A stretch of 64,000 bases of DNA from Micropterix aruncella (GCA_944548615.1 OX155967.1:19761554-19825553), one strand, 5' to 3'; positions 23,270-34,134 are shown, counted from the stretch's first letter. Notes: a model not told the origin generated them from the sequence alone. A program made the numbers and translations.

Positions 23270-24160
23270 CCCGTAACTTTATGCGTGGCCTTTACAACGA
23301 CATTATAATATTTATATATGTGCAAAACTTTAGCTCTGATTACAATACATTATGTTACCGAAATGAATTATCTGATATAACGCGGACTCTTCCGAATAAG
23401 TATCGTGGGTATGTAGTTAAATGACTACTCAAGATGATAAATGTATATTCGCTATGGCTTACGGGAGTAGATATCGTCGGGAGGGTGTCAGGGAATGGCG
23501 GGATCGGCATTGTCTGCGGCCTTTGGCTGGGTTTAGTATAGCGAAGCAATACGGAGCTATAACTCTTGCGGCTTATTAGGGCTCACATCACCTTTCGCTA
23601 CTACTATACCGACCTCCCTATAAAAAAAAAACCTGACCAACCTTACAAGTATAGGTTGGTCAGGCTAAACAAATATATATTTAAAAAGCTATATTCTACT
23701 CGTCATCTGAACTGCTGTCGCTGCTATCTTGTAGAAAAAAAATCCCGATGTATTTTTGTACGACATTCCAAATAATAAATATTTTTCATTTTGTTCGGCA
23801 ACATTATAGGGAATTCAATAATGTAAGAAGTATAAATGTAAGCAATGTCTACGCAACTATATATAAGTTTTTAAGAGAATAAATTATTTGATTTGATTTG
23901 AGTAAATTATCGATAAGCAACGTCGACTTGTTGGACATCCTTACGCGCGTCGTCCGGCCTAATGATTTATGACTCCAGGTGCACGTTGATTTTGGCCCTA
24001 CAATAGTTGCCTCCCCGCTCGGCTTACACTATAGACTTACATATGAAAATCCGCTTACTGCAGCCGGACGTTAGGGATGTAATCTCTGACGTTCCCTCTA
24101 CTTTAAATAGTACAAGATACGAGCGAATAAAATCACCTTTATGGACCAGTGAGCAAAATC
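23270..24160 (+). repeat. Interspersed repeat, copy 2, interrupted
   Basis: It matches 20570-21080 in two blocks (about 23375-23620 and 23990-24155). The intervening 23620-23940 is foreign. It contains a 12-bp stem hairpin at 23632-23664, a minus-strand Ser/Asp-rich frame ending 'DSSDSSSDDE' at about 23698-23730, and an 'aataaattatttgatttgatttgag' tail near 23880-23905 resembling a retroposon 3' end. Confidence 0.45.
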
Positions 24161-24263
24161 GGTTTTTTCCTTCGTTTTTTTAAAAATAATTCCTATTCTC
24201 AATCATGCCCTGAATACATTTTATTCTGATAATATGTGTGTTTTATAATTCGTTTATTAAACG

Positions 24264-24723
24264 TGTCGCGGAGCAACAATACACACAGAACCCACCTACT
24301 CAAAATGTCATAAAAGGAAAGGACCGGAAGAAGACTCCACCCGAAAGCGGCAGGAAGGTGGTGTCACCGAGGTGCAATGGCGACACCGGAATTAAGGAGA
24401 TGGCGATGTGCAATGCCATCACTAGGATTACCTACCCCGAACGCCCAATAATCAACACACGTCTTAAGTGCCTCCAACGAGGCGTTTATTTTAATCATCA
24501 CAATCAAGCCGTCAACGAGAAGCTAAAGGCAAACATCGAGATAAATGAGAGAGAAAGTACAAACCGTCGCGAATCTAACCGCCGTGTTTCGCACGCAAAA
24601 CGTCACCACAAACAACGAAAACCACATCGCAGCGACTTCTCAGCAGAGAGCTTTTCATCTTGTGCCACGGCAGTCCGGAGACTGGTGGTGAAGGGGAAGG
24701 TTTCAACTGAGGGCGCCGCGACA
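24264..24723 (+). repeat. 5' LTR with an internal 459-bp deletion
   Basis: It aligns base for base with 28734-29192 (offset 4470) and then jumps directly to the terminal 'a' of the LTR. Relative to the 3' LTR the missing part is 29193-29651. Both breakpoints carry the same 'cgcgac' hexamer. The lost half holds the TATA-like box, the presumed transcription start and the AATAAA signal, so this LTR should be unable to start normal transcription. A long open frame across it (24238-24903) is also open in the 3' LTR. Confidence 0.9.
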
Positions 24724-24724
24724 C

Positions 24725-24735
24725 TGGTGACCCCG
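24725..24735 (+). promoter_or_regulatory. tRNA-Trp primer-binding site
   Basis: 'tggtgaccccg' one base after the 5' LTR is complementary to the 3' end of animal tRNA-Trp. The complementarity ends after about 11 nt. Confidence 0.75.
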
Positions 24736-24856
24736 CAGAAGAACTCACAACCACGGCAAGAAAACGGACAAATCGCTAAACGGACAACGGCACGGACCAC
24801 CAACAACCAGCGAACTTGGACGTCTTCTCCAACGAGTCAGACACAAGAAAATCAAA

Positions 24857-25660
24857 ATGGAACCATTCCACGACACAACGGAGTCAACGCAGCCAAACCC
24901 TGACATCGCGCCACTGAGCATCGCTTCGCGAATACCTGCATTCTGGCACCACGCACCGCGCCTCTGGTTCGCGCTCGCCGAGCAGATCCTGGCACCACAG
25001 AAATGCAGCGATCAAGACCGATTCTCATACGTAATCGCACAACTGGATCGAACAGCATTACAGGAAGTAAGCGACCTGGTGCTGCAACCGCCCAAGCAAG
25101 AAAAATTCGAGGCATTGAAGGAACGGCTAATCACAACCTACGAGGAATCAGAGACGCAACGACTGCAGAAACTCCTCTACCAAACAGAAATGGGAAGCGA
25201 CAAACCTTCGCAACTAATACGAAGGATGAGAACGCTAAACATGGGAAAATTACCCGACGGTACACTAAAAACATTGTGGCTCGGGCACCTACCCGCAACG
25301 ATACGGGCGGTACTAGCAACATCAGAGGAAAAAGAACTGGACAAAATGGCGAACCTTGCAGATCGAATGATGGAAGCCACAGCAAACGAAAAAAGCGACA
25401 TCAACAAGATCGAAGCGACAACAACCAACATGGCAGCGATTGAAAGGAAGCTAGAGGAACTGGCAAAACAGATCGAAAGGCTACAAGCGAGAAGAACAGA
25501 TGAAAATACCTCCAGCACGCACAACACCAGAAGACTCGAGGAACAAAGCACCTGCTACTTCCATAAGCGTTTCGGGAACGCAGCACGAAAATGCCAGAAA
25601 CCGTGCGACTTCAAACAGACACCGCAGGACCAGGAAAACTACAGGAGGCGCCAAGAATAG
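24857..25660 (+). CDS. gag: Gag polyprotein of the gypsy element
   Basis: 267 residues from an ATG in good context ('aaaatcaaaatgg') to a TAG at 25658-25660. The capsid-like part includes '[19 protein letters not shown]' (about residues 19-37), common in CsRn1- and mag-like Gags, and '[15 protein letters not shown]'. Near the C-terminus is a zinc-knuckle-like C233-X2-H236-X9-C246-X3-C250 within '[18 protein letters not shown]', a CHCC arrangement instead of the usual CCHC. It packages the element RNA in the cytoplasm. Pol overlaps its last 70 bp in the -1 frame, so pol is probably made by ribosomal frameshifting. No ideal slippery heptamer stands out. Confidence 0.9.
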   Translation: MEPFHDTTESTQPNPDIAPLSIASRIPAFWHHAPRLWFALAEQILAPQKCSDQDRFSYVIAQLDRTALQEVSDLVLQPPKQEKFEALKERLITTYEESETQRLQKLLYQTEMGSDKPSQLIRRMRTLNMGKLPDGTLKTLWLGHLPATIRAVLATSEEKELDKMANLADRMMEATANEKSDINKIEATTTNMAAIERKLEELAKQIERLQARRTDENTSSTHNTRRLEEQSTCYFHKRFGNAARKCQKPCDFKQTPQDQENYRRRQE

Positions 25661-28600
25661 CTCAGCTTGGCGCCGAAACAAATAACCGCCTATACGTCCA
25701 CGACAGGAGAACACAACAACGGTTCCTGATCGACACAGGAGCAAACGTCAGCGTCATACCCAGACGAAGATGCGACGCACAACAAAAAGAAGAGCTTCTC
25801 TTACTGGCAGCCAACGGCTCAAATATAGCAACGTACGGAAAGAGAACCATCATGCTGGACCTCGGATTCGACCAACAATTACAAGCAACCTTCATCATCG
25901 CTGATGTGAAACAACACATCCTAGGAGCGGACTTTCTACACCAACACCACCTGCTGGTGGACCTCAACAGAAAGAGGCTCCTAATGAAAACGAAGGACAA
26001 CAAATACGTCGAGAAAAACCACATGCCGCAACCGGCGGTATTCCCAATCGAGACCAACCAAGAATTTAAGAAGATCTTCGAGAGCTTCCCCAACATACTC
26101 TCGAACACGTCACAACCAAGACAACCTAAACACGACATAGTACACCACATCGAAACTGAAGGAAGACCAGTATTCGCGCGCCCGAGACCACTAAATCCGG
26201 AAAGATACGCGGCGGCGAAGAAAGTTTTCGATGAGATGATAGAGGCAGGTGTATGTAGACCTTCGAAAAGCCAATGGGCAAGTCCACTGCATCTGGTGCA
26301 GAAAAGCAACGGTGAATTCCGCCCATGCGGAGACTACAGACGGCTGAACAGCATCACAGTGCCGGATCGGTATACTGTTCCCAGAATACACGATTTCACT
26401 CACGCTCTGCAAGGAAAAACGATGTTCACGTCACTGGACCTGGTGAAGGCATACACGCAAATACCAGTAAGGCCCGAGGATATTGAGAAGACCGCCATTA
26501 CCACCCCGTTCGGATTATTCGAAATGACCAGGATGTCCTTCGGACTCCGCAACGGAGCACAAACCATGCAACGATTCATGGATCAGGTACTCCGGGGCCT
26601 ACCGTTCGCATACGCCTACATTGACGATATCCTTATAGCGTCAGAGGACGAAACGACCCATAAAGAACACATCACAGAGATACTGGAGAGGCTGGACAAA
26701 CAAGGCATCACCATAAACCTACAGAAATGTCAGATCGCACAGCCAGAGCTGGACTTCCTAGGATATACAGTCAACTCAACAGGAATACGACCAAAAGCCG
26801 ACAAGGTGGAGGCAATAAAAAAAATTCCGAAACCAAAGGATGTCCAGGAACTACGACGCTTCCTGGGCATGGTCAATTTCTACAGGCACAGCATTCCAGA
26901 AGCAGCACATAGACAAGCCAAACTAAACGTATTCCTGAAAGGGACAAAAAAGAACGATCACACAGAAATAGAATGGACAGAGGAGAGCAACGAAGCCTTT
27001 AACCAATGCAGACAGAGCATAGAGGAAGCGGTTCTACTGGCGCATCCAATCGCACATGCACCGTTGGCACTAATGACGGATGCGTCAAATACATGCGCGG
27101 GCGCAGCACTGCAACAGAAGCAAGGAGAAAAATGGGTGCCATTAGGATTTTTTTCAAAAGCCTTGTCACACGCGCAACAACAATATGCGGCGTACGACAA
27201 AGAACTACTGGCGATATACCTGGCAGTACGACACTTCCGGAAGATGGTAGAGGGGAGAGAGCTGGTAGTATATACAGACCACAAACCGCTCATTCCCGCT
27301 TTAAAAAAATTAAATGATACGCCAACAGAAACGCCGATACGCATTCGTCACTCATCATACATCGCACAATTCGCAACGGCAATCGAATATCTCCCGGGAA
27401 GGAAGAACGTTGTAGCAGACGCCTTATCCAGGATCGAAGAAGTAGGATGCCCTGAGACTTTCGACTACGACGAACTGGCGAGACAGCAAGAAACGGACGA
27501 GGAATTGAAAGCATTACAACAGAAGGGAAAATTTAAATTCGAATTACTCAAACAAAACAACAAAGAAACCGAAATCTGGTGCGAAACTACGGCAAGCAGG
27601 CCGAGACCATACATAACAGCGGCACTACGGCAAACAGCGATAAAAATAATCCACAACCCTAGTCACCCGGGAATTCGAACAACAAGAAAAATGACAGCTG
27701 ACAAATTCTTTTGGCCGCGCATGAACAAAGACAGCGCAGATTACGCTAAAACATGCATCCCGTGTCAACGAGCGAAGGTGCACATACATACGCGTACGCC
27801 CATAGGAAAAATCATGGAAGCCGACAGATTAGAGCATGTGCATATCGATATCGTGGGCCCGCTCGAAATATCCAACGGATATAGGTACCTATTAACGATG
27901 TTGGATAGAGGTACAAAATGGCCGGAAGCGATACCTATACGAGACATACAAGCCGAGACAATCGCAAAAAATTTTTTCGAGGGATGGATAGCGAGATTCG
28001 GCGTTCCTGCAAGAATCACGACCGATCAAGGAAGACAGTTCGAATCGGAGCTCTTTACGAAACTAGCACAACTACTGGGTGCAAAAAAGATTCACACCAC
28101 ACCATTTCACCCACAGGCAAACGGACTAGTGGAAAGGTGGCATCGGTCTTTAAAAGCGGCATTAATGGCAAGAATGAATACCAAAGAATGGGCAAACGAC
28201 ATTTCAACCGTCATGATGGGCCTAAGAGCAGCCTTAAAGGAGGATATCAACGCCAGTCCAGCAGAAATGTTATACGGAACAAACATAAGATTGCCAGGCG
28301 AATTTTTTGAAAATGGGAAAAAAACGACAGTACCAGAAGTCCTCCAGCAATTAAGGGAAACATTCGAGCAGCAAAGACCGAAGAGGGAGCGGGAAAACAC
28401 AGCGAGGATATTCGTGCACCCGGATTTGAAGGAAGCAACCCACGTCTTCATAAGAGACGACACTGTACGGCGGCCACTACAAGCACCATACAAAGGACCC
28501 TTTAGAGTGGTGAAGAAACGAGAAAAAACGTTCGACATAGAACAAAACAGGAAAATAGTCACTGTCTCTCTGGATAGGCTGAAGCCGTGCTACATGTCTA

Positions 28601-29286
28601 GGGAAGACGAAACCTCTCAGCCAATAACGCAGCAAAATGACAATTACACAACTGTATCGAGGTACGGCAGAGTTATACGGCACACACGGCAGTTAAATAC
28701 GTTGACGTTTCGTCTTCAAAACGGGGAAAGTCATGTCGCGGAGCAACAATACACACAGAACCCACCTACTCAAAATGTCATAAAAGGAAAGGACCGGAAG
28801 AAGACTCCACCCGAAAGCGGCAGGAAGGTGGTGTCACCGAGGTGCAATGGCGACACCGGAATTAAGGAGATGGCGATGTGCAATGCCATCACTAGGATTA
28901 CCTACCCCGAACGCCCAATAATCAACACACGTCTTAAGTGCCTCCAACGAGGCGTTTATTTTAATCATCACAATCAAGCCGTCAACGAGAAGCTAAAGGC
29001 AAACATCGAGATAAATGAGAGAGAAAGTACAAACCGTCGCGAATCTAACCGCCGTGTTTCGCACGCAAAACGTCACCACAAACAACGAAAACCACATCGC
29101 AGCGACTTCTCAGCAGAGAGCTTTTCATCTTGTGCCACGGCAGTCCGGAGACTGGTGGTGAAGGGGAAGGTTTCAACTGAGGGCGCCGCGACGCAGTACG
29201 AACTCAAAACACGAAAAACTAGCGCGCTCACACGACCGCTTCCAGCGACTTTCCGGACGGGAGCCTTACTTCCGGTGGCTACTTAA
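25591..29286 (+). CDS. pol: Pol polyprotein of the gypsy element (PR-RT-RNaseH-IN)
   Basis: 1231 codons without a break. In order: aspartic protease '[13 protein letters not shown]' (DTG about residues 48-50); reverse transcriptase with '[15 protein letters not shown]' and catalytic 'YIDDILIAS' (about 343-351); RNase H with '[12 protein letters not shown]' and 'YTDHKPL'; integrase with an HHCC finger ('HNPSHPG' to 'CIPCQRAK') and a D,D,E core ('HIDIVGPL', 'ITTDQGRQF', '[15 protein letters not shown]'). All catalytic residues are present. The frame enters the 3' LTR at codon about 1048, and the last 184 codons are LTR-encoded. The first codons overlap gag in the -1 frame, so the protein as translated would be a Gag-Pol fusion. 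Confidence 0.9.
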   Translation: MPETVRLQTDTAGPGKLQEAPRIAQLGAETNNRLYVHDRRTQQRFLIDTGANVSVIPRRRCDAQQKEELLLLAANGSNIATYGKRTIMLDLGFDQQLQATFIIADVKQHILGADFLHQHHLLVDLNRKRLLMKTKDNKYVEKNHMPQPAVFPIETNQEFKKIFESFPNILSNTSQPRQPKHDIVHHIETEGRPVFARPRPLNPERYAAAKKVFDEMIEAGVCRPSKSQWASPLHLVQKSNGEFRPCGDYRRLNSITVPDRYTVPRIHDFTHALQGKTMFTSLDLVKAYTQIPVRPEDIEKTAITTPFGLFEMTRMSFGLRNGAQTMQRFMDQVLRGLPFAYAYIDDILIASEDETTHKEHITEILERLDKQGITINLQKCQIAQPELDFLGYTVNSTGIRPKADKVEAIKKIPKPKDVQELRRFLGMVNFYRHSIPEAAHRQAKLNVFLKGTKKNDHTEIEWTEESNEAFNQCRQSIEEAVLLAHPIAHAPLALMTDASNTCAGAALQQKQGEKWVPLGFFSKALSHAQQQYAAYDKELLAIYLAVRHFRKMVEGRELVVYTDHKPLIPALKKLNDTPTETPIRIRHSSYIAQFATAIEYLPGRKNVVADALSRIEEVGCPETFDYDELARQQETDEELKALQQKGKFKFELLKQNNKETEIWCETTASRPRPYITAALRQTAIKIIHNPSHPGIRTTRKMTADKFFWPRMNKDSADYAKTCIPCQRAKVHIHTRTPIGKIMEADRLEHVHIDIVGPLEISNGYRYLLTMLDRGTKWPEAIPIRDIQAETIAKNFFEGWIARFGVPARITTDQGRQFESELFTKLAQLLGAKKIHTTPFHPQANGLVERWHRSLKAALMARMNTKEWANDISTVMMGLRAALKEDINASPAEMLYGTNIRLPGEFFENGKKTTVPEVLQQLRETFEQQRPKRERENTARIFVHPDLKEATHVFIRDDTVRRPLQAPYKGPFRVVKKREKTFDIEQNRKIVTVSLDRLKPCYMSREDETSQPITQQNDNYTTVSRYGRVIRHTRQLNTLTFRLQNGESHVAEQQYTQNPPTQNVIKGKDRKKTPPESGRKVVSPRCNGDTGIKEMAMCNAITRITYPERPIINTRLKCLQRGVYFNHHNQAVNEKLKANIEINERESTNRRESNRRVSHAKRHHKQRKPHRSDFSAESFSSCATAVRRLVVKGKVSTEGAATQYELKTRKTSALTRPLPATFRTGALLPVAT
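28719..28733 (+). promoter_or_regulatory. Polypurine tract of the gypsy element
   Basis: 'aaaacggggaaag' lies immediately upstream of the 3' LTR, where plus-strand priming is expected. It is interrupted by one C and followed by 'tca'. Confidence 0.55.
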
Positions 29287-29652
29287 TGCAAAGTAGGTCG
29301 GGGGAGGGATCGCCGGTGGCGTCCAAAAGCGGTAAACGTGCGAAAATCTAATGTGCGAAACACGACACAATTGCAGCTCAAGCGCCGCCCACGGGACGTC
29401 AGCTCGCGGGGGCCAACGGCGGACGACTGAAGTACGGTGCCCCCCGCCGGTGTGTATATCGGGCGGTCGACCCGAGTGAAGAAGACAGCGGAGACAAGAG
29501 GGAGATGGGGCGATCGCCGCCCGGCGACTAGTATATATAGGCGATAGGATTTAAGCGTAATCAATTCACTTTGTACACGACTTTTTGGAATAAACTACTG
29601 CAATTTGAATACCGATCGCGAGTTTCTTTCTACGACGAAAACCCTCGCGACA
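28734..29652 (+). repeat. 3' LTR, full length
   Basis: 919 bp, TGTCGCGG to CGCGACA. It contains 'gtatatatagg' (about 29530-29540), a TATA-like box, and AATAAA at about 29589-29594, upstream of the LTR end. Because the 5' LTR lacks these, the only complete promoter of this copy points away from its genes, toward 29653 onward. Confidence 0.9.
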
Positions 29653-29656
29653 AACG

Positions 29657-31180
29657 TTTTTTTTTTCACAATTTGAAGACACAGCAAATTTTGTTAAGTT
29701 GCAACCATGCTGCTGCATAAAATCTTGAAAACCGGAGAGAAGTTTACTATGCCGTAATTGAGTTTACATAATTAGGGTTAGTATTTCATTTATGGGAACC
29801 AATAAAGTAAACAGGCAAAATGTTGCAACATATCTCAGCGACAAAATATAAAACAAAACAATGCAAGAACGGTTTTATTATAAGAAAAACGTATAGACAC
29901 AGCTTAGAAGAATTCTCCATATACAAACAGAAAACCCGCATTTCCGCATTATGGAATTAACGCTTCAAGGGAAGTACTTCCGATGCTATCCGTGAATTTT
30001 CTCTCTACAAGATGGCCAGCACGCGTTATACAAAGGAGGATTCGAAACGAGACGCTTCTATATAATAGACATAGCAGGAAACACTCAGAAGTAGAGGGAG
30101 AAAATCAACGGTGGCAGCAGCAGGTTCGACATCGGAACGCACCAGGAGGGCCTGAAATGTCTCTTTTTTACCTTGCGATTATTTTCAAGACTCCACGATG
30201 GACGAGGAGCGAGATCATGAAAAGCCGATTTTACGGTGACGTAAAATGTGTGCTCCGCACTAGGGACAAGCATTCACTGCACCAGCGCATATGCATACGA
30301 GAGCGTCAGTGCTATATTTAGATGGGGCCCTAAGCTATTTGAGCCGTTGCTGCAATATATTTAAGTATATATGACAATTGCTCACTCGGAGATTTTTTTG
30401 GGCCCCCCAAAAAGGTGGGGGCCCTAAGCTATAGCTTGTGTAGCTTATACGTGAATCCTGCACTGATCATGAGATTGAGAAAGAGAAGTGAGTTGGGAAA
30501 GAGATGGTCGTAACTGCAAAACTAATCGATGTTAATAACGCGATACGCGTGCGAAGCGAAATGATTTGAGCAGGAAAAAAGTGTAATTTTGAATATAAAC
30601 TTATTTACGATTTTGTATGATTTACTACCGTTTGACTAATAAAGAACAATTACGTCAAAAATATATCATTAATATTTAATAAATGGCTTATGACATAGAT
30701 TGATTATAACTGTGCGAAAAACAGGGGAAAATAAAAAAAAGCCTGAAACTGAGACCTCAAAGGCAAGGATAAGTAGTTGACAAAGGATAAACCGAATTTG
30801 AATGACTAAAATATAAAAACATAAAAGGCACAACCAGGACAAGATGAACTCAATAGAAAACTTATATGTATTGGCTCCAGCAAGGATAAGTTTAAAAATA
30901 CATCCTACTTCGAAATATTTACGTTGAAACAAAATTTATGTAAGCGTCATAAATATTGACAAAGGATAAACTTAATATCATATCACAAAGTACCGTATTA
31001 CTCTTTGTTTTTGTGCCTGTTCATGAGCTTTAATATGTATGCTTAAACCTCCTATTCTCCCTTCGCCATGCGGGGTAGCTGTGGGGGGGGGGGGGAGAAG
31101 GGAGGGGCGAAAGCCGAAAAGCATCCTTCCGTTTAATCAATTCAAATCATTGCGCTCACCAGGCCCACAAGCTCACAGGC
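29657..31180. other. No recognised gene
   Basis: Mostly AT-rich. The 112-codon frame at 29983-30321 has no motif that I recognise. An 8-bp GC stem ('gggccccc' with its inverse) lies at 30400-30424, and 'gggccctaagctat' occurs twice (about 30325 and 30420). A 14-G run sits near 31082. Confidence 0.4.
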
Positions 31181-31186
31181 TTTTTA

Positions 31187-31284
31187 CGGCAGGGTGGCAT
31201 AGTGGTTAGGTTGCCTGATCTTACATTTGTAAGGTTCCGGGTTCGATTCCCGGCTGAGTCACCATTTTCAACTCAATTCAATTC
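31187..31284 (+). mobile_element. tRNA-derived SINE head
   Basis: 'ggtggcatagtggttagg' (A-box-like) and 'ggttcgattcccgg' (perfect B box) are spaced as in a tRNA, and the ends 'ggtggc'/'gagtcacc' can pair. The anticodon arm ('cttac' and 'gtaag') closes on only four nucleotides, so it is not a functional tRNA. A (CAATT)n stretch follows. The internal pol III promoter may still be recognisable. Confidence 0.65.
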
Positions 31285-31296
31285 AATTTAGTTCTG

Positions 31297-31476
31297 TAAA
31301 ATCGAAGACTATCGCGGTTGTTTGACATTATAAATAGGATAGAAAAACGAAGTTATAAATAGGATAGAAAACGAAAACAGCTCTTCGGTCCACCCTGGAC
31401 AACGGCGGCTGCAACGTCACCGAAACATCGGGTGCTACAAATTTCACGCGGTAAATTCGTTTTCTATCTTATTTTT
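31297..31476 (+). mobile_element. Short Penelope-like insertion with 12-bp target duplication
   Basis: Flanked by 'aatttagttctg' at 31285-31296 and 31477-31488. The right part (from 'acagctcttcgg') is the Penelope tail, close to 20249-20340. The left about 40 bp ('taaaatcgaagactatcgcgg' onward) is the inverse complement of 20340-20380. It has the same inside-out architecture as the large insertion at 18.3 kb, without coding sequence. Confidence 0.8.
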
Positions 31477-31488
31477 AATTTAGTTCTG

Positions 31489-31637
31489 CTGCTTAGTGGT
31501 AGGCTTTCCTACAGTTCGAGGCGTCATTGCGTCTAAAATTTTAGTTAATGTTATTAATTAAGGAATATTATATTAATCATCGTGATAATTGTGACAATAT
31601 TAATTGATTTTAGTAATTTATAATCGGTTTAAAAACC
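31489..31637 (+). repeat. Repeat segment shared with 62415-62575
   Basis: Both segments read 'ggtaggctttcctac', 'gcatctaaaatttta' (with variants) and 'tttataatcggttt'. At 31637 the match is interrupted by a LINE and resumes after it near 32660 ('attgctgatca'). The 62-kb copy therefore represents the uninterrupted state. Confidence 0.6.
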
Positions 31638-31639
31638 AT

Positions 31640-32655
31640 TAATCTGGCCTTCAATGCCAGAATGATTGGACAACAATTGGGGACTTTTGCATTCCGCCTC
31701 CAATGCACTGGAAGGTAATGCTCTATGACTGGACGCCAGAGATGCTGAAATTTTATTTGAATGCCTTTCAGCATACATTTCCAGACCCCAGTAACCTCGC
31801 TCGTTGGAGCTTTGCCGAGGATAGTTCTTGTCCCCTCTGTAGCAATACCCCTTGCACAGCTAGACACATTCTAGCTGGCTGCAAGGTGGCCTTAGATCAA
31901 GGACGGTACACTTACCGCCATGACAAAGTTCTCGCTGTTATTCGCGAGGTAATTAGTCTCTCAGTGGCTCGTGCCAACAAGGGTTTGATACCTCCAAACC
32001 CCCAATACAGTTTGTGCGGGATGGCTCTAAAGGCAAAAAACATTTAACTACAAAACCTTTCTCAATAATCGAGAAAGCTACAGATTGGATTCTGGAGGTT
32101 GATTCGGTCTCTAAGCAGTATAAATTCCCTGAAAGTCTCGGATGCACAGCCCTCCGTCCAGATATAACTCTTTACTCTCTATCTCGGAAGGTGGCTCTTA
32201 TTGTAGAATTAACTGTTCCATGGGAATCAAATATCCCAAAAGACCACGAGTACAAATTAAATAAATACAATGATCTTGCAAATGCCGTAACCCGGAACGG
32301 CTTCACTGTTCACCTTCACGCGGTGGAAGTTGGCGCTCGTGGCCTGCCAGCTAAATCTCTATTTCACCTCTTTAAAGATCTTGGCCTTTCCAGAAAAATA
32401 ATCAACTCTTTCGTAAAATTATCTAAAACTGCGATTTGCGCATCTCAAATTTTATGGCTTCGAAGGGGGAGTGAATGGGTGGTAAGGTGAACGCTCACAT
32501 GTGGCAAGAAAGCTGTCCTAAACCTACTACAGCCGGTTCGTAAGTCCGGAATCCACTGCTCACCCCTCAGAATTGTAAAAGAAATAGTAAGTATTATGAT
32601 GGGCCCGACTCCGGTCGGTGAATTCCATGGCAGCTCCGTTTGTATTTATTTATTA
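31640..32655 (+). pseudogene. LINE 3' end with zinc-knuckle and nuclease-like C-terminus
   Basis: The first frame (31703 to about 32030) encodes 'CPLCSNTPCTARHILAGC', a CX2C...HX4C knuckle, and 'GRYTYRHDKVLAVIREV'. After a frameshift near 32030 the second frame continues to 32490 with 'LRPDITLYSLSRKVALIVEL' and 'TVPWES', resembling a PD-(D/E)xK-type nuclease motif. Similar zinc-knuckle/nuclease segments are known at the C-termini of metazoan LINE-like polyproteins with a restriction-like endonuclease (R2/NeSL/Hero types); that placement is inference. A shared 3' UTR ends near 'ggcagctccgtttgtattt'. A second, shorter copy is at 41757-42300. Confidence 0.6.
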
Positions 32656-32711
32656 TATAATGAAAATTGCTGATCAAATAAACAGTACTATATCTGTAGA
32701 CCTAATTAATA

Positions 32712-32845
32712 TATGATTTTTGACAATAATATGATTTTTGACAATAATATGATTTTTGACAATAATATGATTTTTGACAATAATATGATTTTTGACAATA
32801 ATATGATTTTTGACAATAATATCATTTTTGACAATAATATGGCAT
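32712..32845. repeat. 18-bp tandem repeat, about 7 units
   Basis: The unit 'atgatttttgacaataat' is repeated head to tail with one late substitution ('atcattttt'). It lies where the 62-kb relative has a single 'ggcaataatatga'-like stretch, so the array is a local expansion. Confidence 0.9.
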
Positions 32846-32939
32846 TTCCGTTGGGATAAAATTAACGAAATAGCATTTCATTTCCGTCGATCGAGTGTAA
32901 TAACAAGACACACACTTACACTCATGTTACACACACACA

Positions 32940-33062
32940 TACATATAAACGCTGCATAGTGGGGTTGGTTGTAAGAGATTGTCCCATGACAATAAACCCG
33001 CCCATTATGATATGTCACAATAAAGAGTATAAATAAACATAACCTTTATTATTTATATAAAA
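32940..33062 (+). repeat. LINE 3' UTR tail
   Basis: 'ggttgtaagagattgtcccatgacaataaaccc' with AATAAA and 'aaataaacataacctttatt' parallels the 3' end at 1230-1320 ('ttgtaagacattgccatgtggcaataagc'). No coding part. The GC-rich stretch 33280-33560 that follows has no recognised content. Confidence 0.5.
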
Positions 33063-33649
33063 AAAATTAACGATGCCACCTAAGGGTAGATCAAAAAATG
33101 GGTCGTGTCACCCTCAAGACTTTCCCGGCAAGCATAAAAGCCTTTCCCCAAACGTCAAACCCCCCCCCCCCCACTTCCCTTGCCTTACCCCACCCTATCT
33201 AATACACATTGGACCAAAGAGCACAACGGTAACATAAGTGCAATGAAATCTGAATAATACAATATATTTATTGGCGATTTCAAGAAAGCAATGCAGACCC
33301 GATCGTTAGGGAAATGGCGCTGATATCGGTATCCCTGCGGGTTCGCGCTTATTTGTGCGGATAGGGGCTACCCGCGCGATGCGGTGTAAGGGGGTAATGG
33401 TGCATAGCGGATGTCGGCCCATCCCGATAAAATAGACTCGCCTACCCTACGGAAGTCGCCGCGAACCCACATCGGGCAGTGGGTTGGGGCTTACGCGGCA
33501 AAACAAAGCACTGTCACATTCCCACGCGTAACACCGACGCGAACCGCCAATTTTCATCTATTCAATGCATTACTATATTTTCATCTCTTTTTATTTCGTC
33601 ATACGATATAGTATAATATCTGTCATCATTCGATAATCATTTCTTTAAT

Positions 33650-33815
33650 TTATTTTTGATTTCCCAAAATGTCAAATTCATTTCTATTTCCATATTGATC
33701 AGATTGTAAAATCTCGGCGCAATGAAAGAGTAATGTCTTTGTCCAAATGATGTTTTCATTCTGGGTATTATGAAGCTATTCTGGATTATTCCGAAATTTG
33801 AGTTAACCCTCGAAA
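33650..33815 (-). pseudogene. LINE RT C-terminal scrap, left arm of an inverted pair
   Basis: The minus strand encodes 'IPRMKTSFGQRHYSFIAPRF' and 'YNLINMEIEMNLTFWEIK' followed by a stop. It is mirrored on the other side of MITE copy c by 34190-34325. Confidence 0.75.
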
Positions 33816-33825
33816 ATAGCCTTAA

Positions 33826-34134
33826 CCCTTGGAGTAAATGGGTATTTTCATGGATGCATCTGTCTCTTTTGCAGGATTTTCGGCGACATCGACCTTAAAG
33901 TACTACTATAACTACGAAACTACTACACCAATCATAAAAAGAACAACTGCACAATGATTGCATTGAAATTTCGAATATAGAATATTGAAATATCATTTTG
34001 TAAAAAAATTAGATAATTATGAATAAATATGAGAACGTCAAAGAAGTGAAAAAAACGCGCGACCAGATTTGGTCGACTCGTACTTAACGGATAATTGTTT
34101 CGCGACCAGATTTGGTTGACTCATACTCAACGGG
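33826..34134 (-). mobile_element. piggyBac-like MITE, copy c, complete
   Basis: 309 bp between TTAA 33822-33825 and TTAA 34135-34138, reverse orientation relative to copies a and b. It includes the duplicated 'accagatttggtcgactcgta' block at the end corresponding to the left end of copy b. No frame. Confidence 0.8.

Larger units (their letters stand above)
24264..29652 (+). mobile_element. Ty3/gypsy LTR retrotransposon, CsRn1/Kabuki type, full coding region
   Basis: A 5389-bp element flanked by a 4-bp target duplication, AACG (24260-24263 and 29653-29656). The LTRs begin TGTCGCGG and end CGCGACA. The 5' LTR is 460 bp and the 3' LTR 919 bp; the shared 459 bp show no difference that I can see, so the insertion is recent. 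The order is gag, protease, RT, RNase H, integrase (Ty3/gypsy order). The primer-binding site fits tRNA-Trp, and Gag has a CHCC rather than CCHC knuckle. Both are described traits of the CsRn1 clade, which includes Bombyx Kabuki. No env-like gene is seen. The clade call is inference. Confidence 0.9.

Noticed and set aside
24238..24903. 221-codon frame across the 5' LTR as a separate gene
   Set aside because: It is the LTR sequence, repeated in frame at the end of pol. It shows no domain and no separate start signal.
24264..29652. Endogenous retrovirus (errantivirus) with an envelope gene
   Set aside because: There is no third frame between integrase and the 3' LTR, and no signal peptide or fusion-protein-like segment. 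It is a retrotransposon without env.
29983..30321. 112-codon frame as a gene
   Set aside because: No motif, no codon-usage support and no neighbours suggesting a gene. It could be chance.
31187..31262. Functional tRNA gene
   Set aside because: The boxes and acceptor ends are tRNA-like, but the anticodon loop has only four nucleotides and a repeat tail follows. A SINE head explains it better.
32712..32845. CRISPR-like array
   Set aside because: The units are contiguous, with no unique spacers, and the DNA is from an animal.
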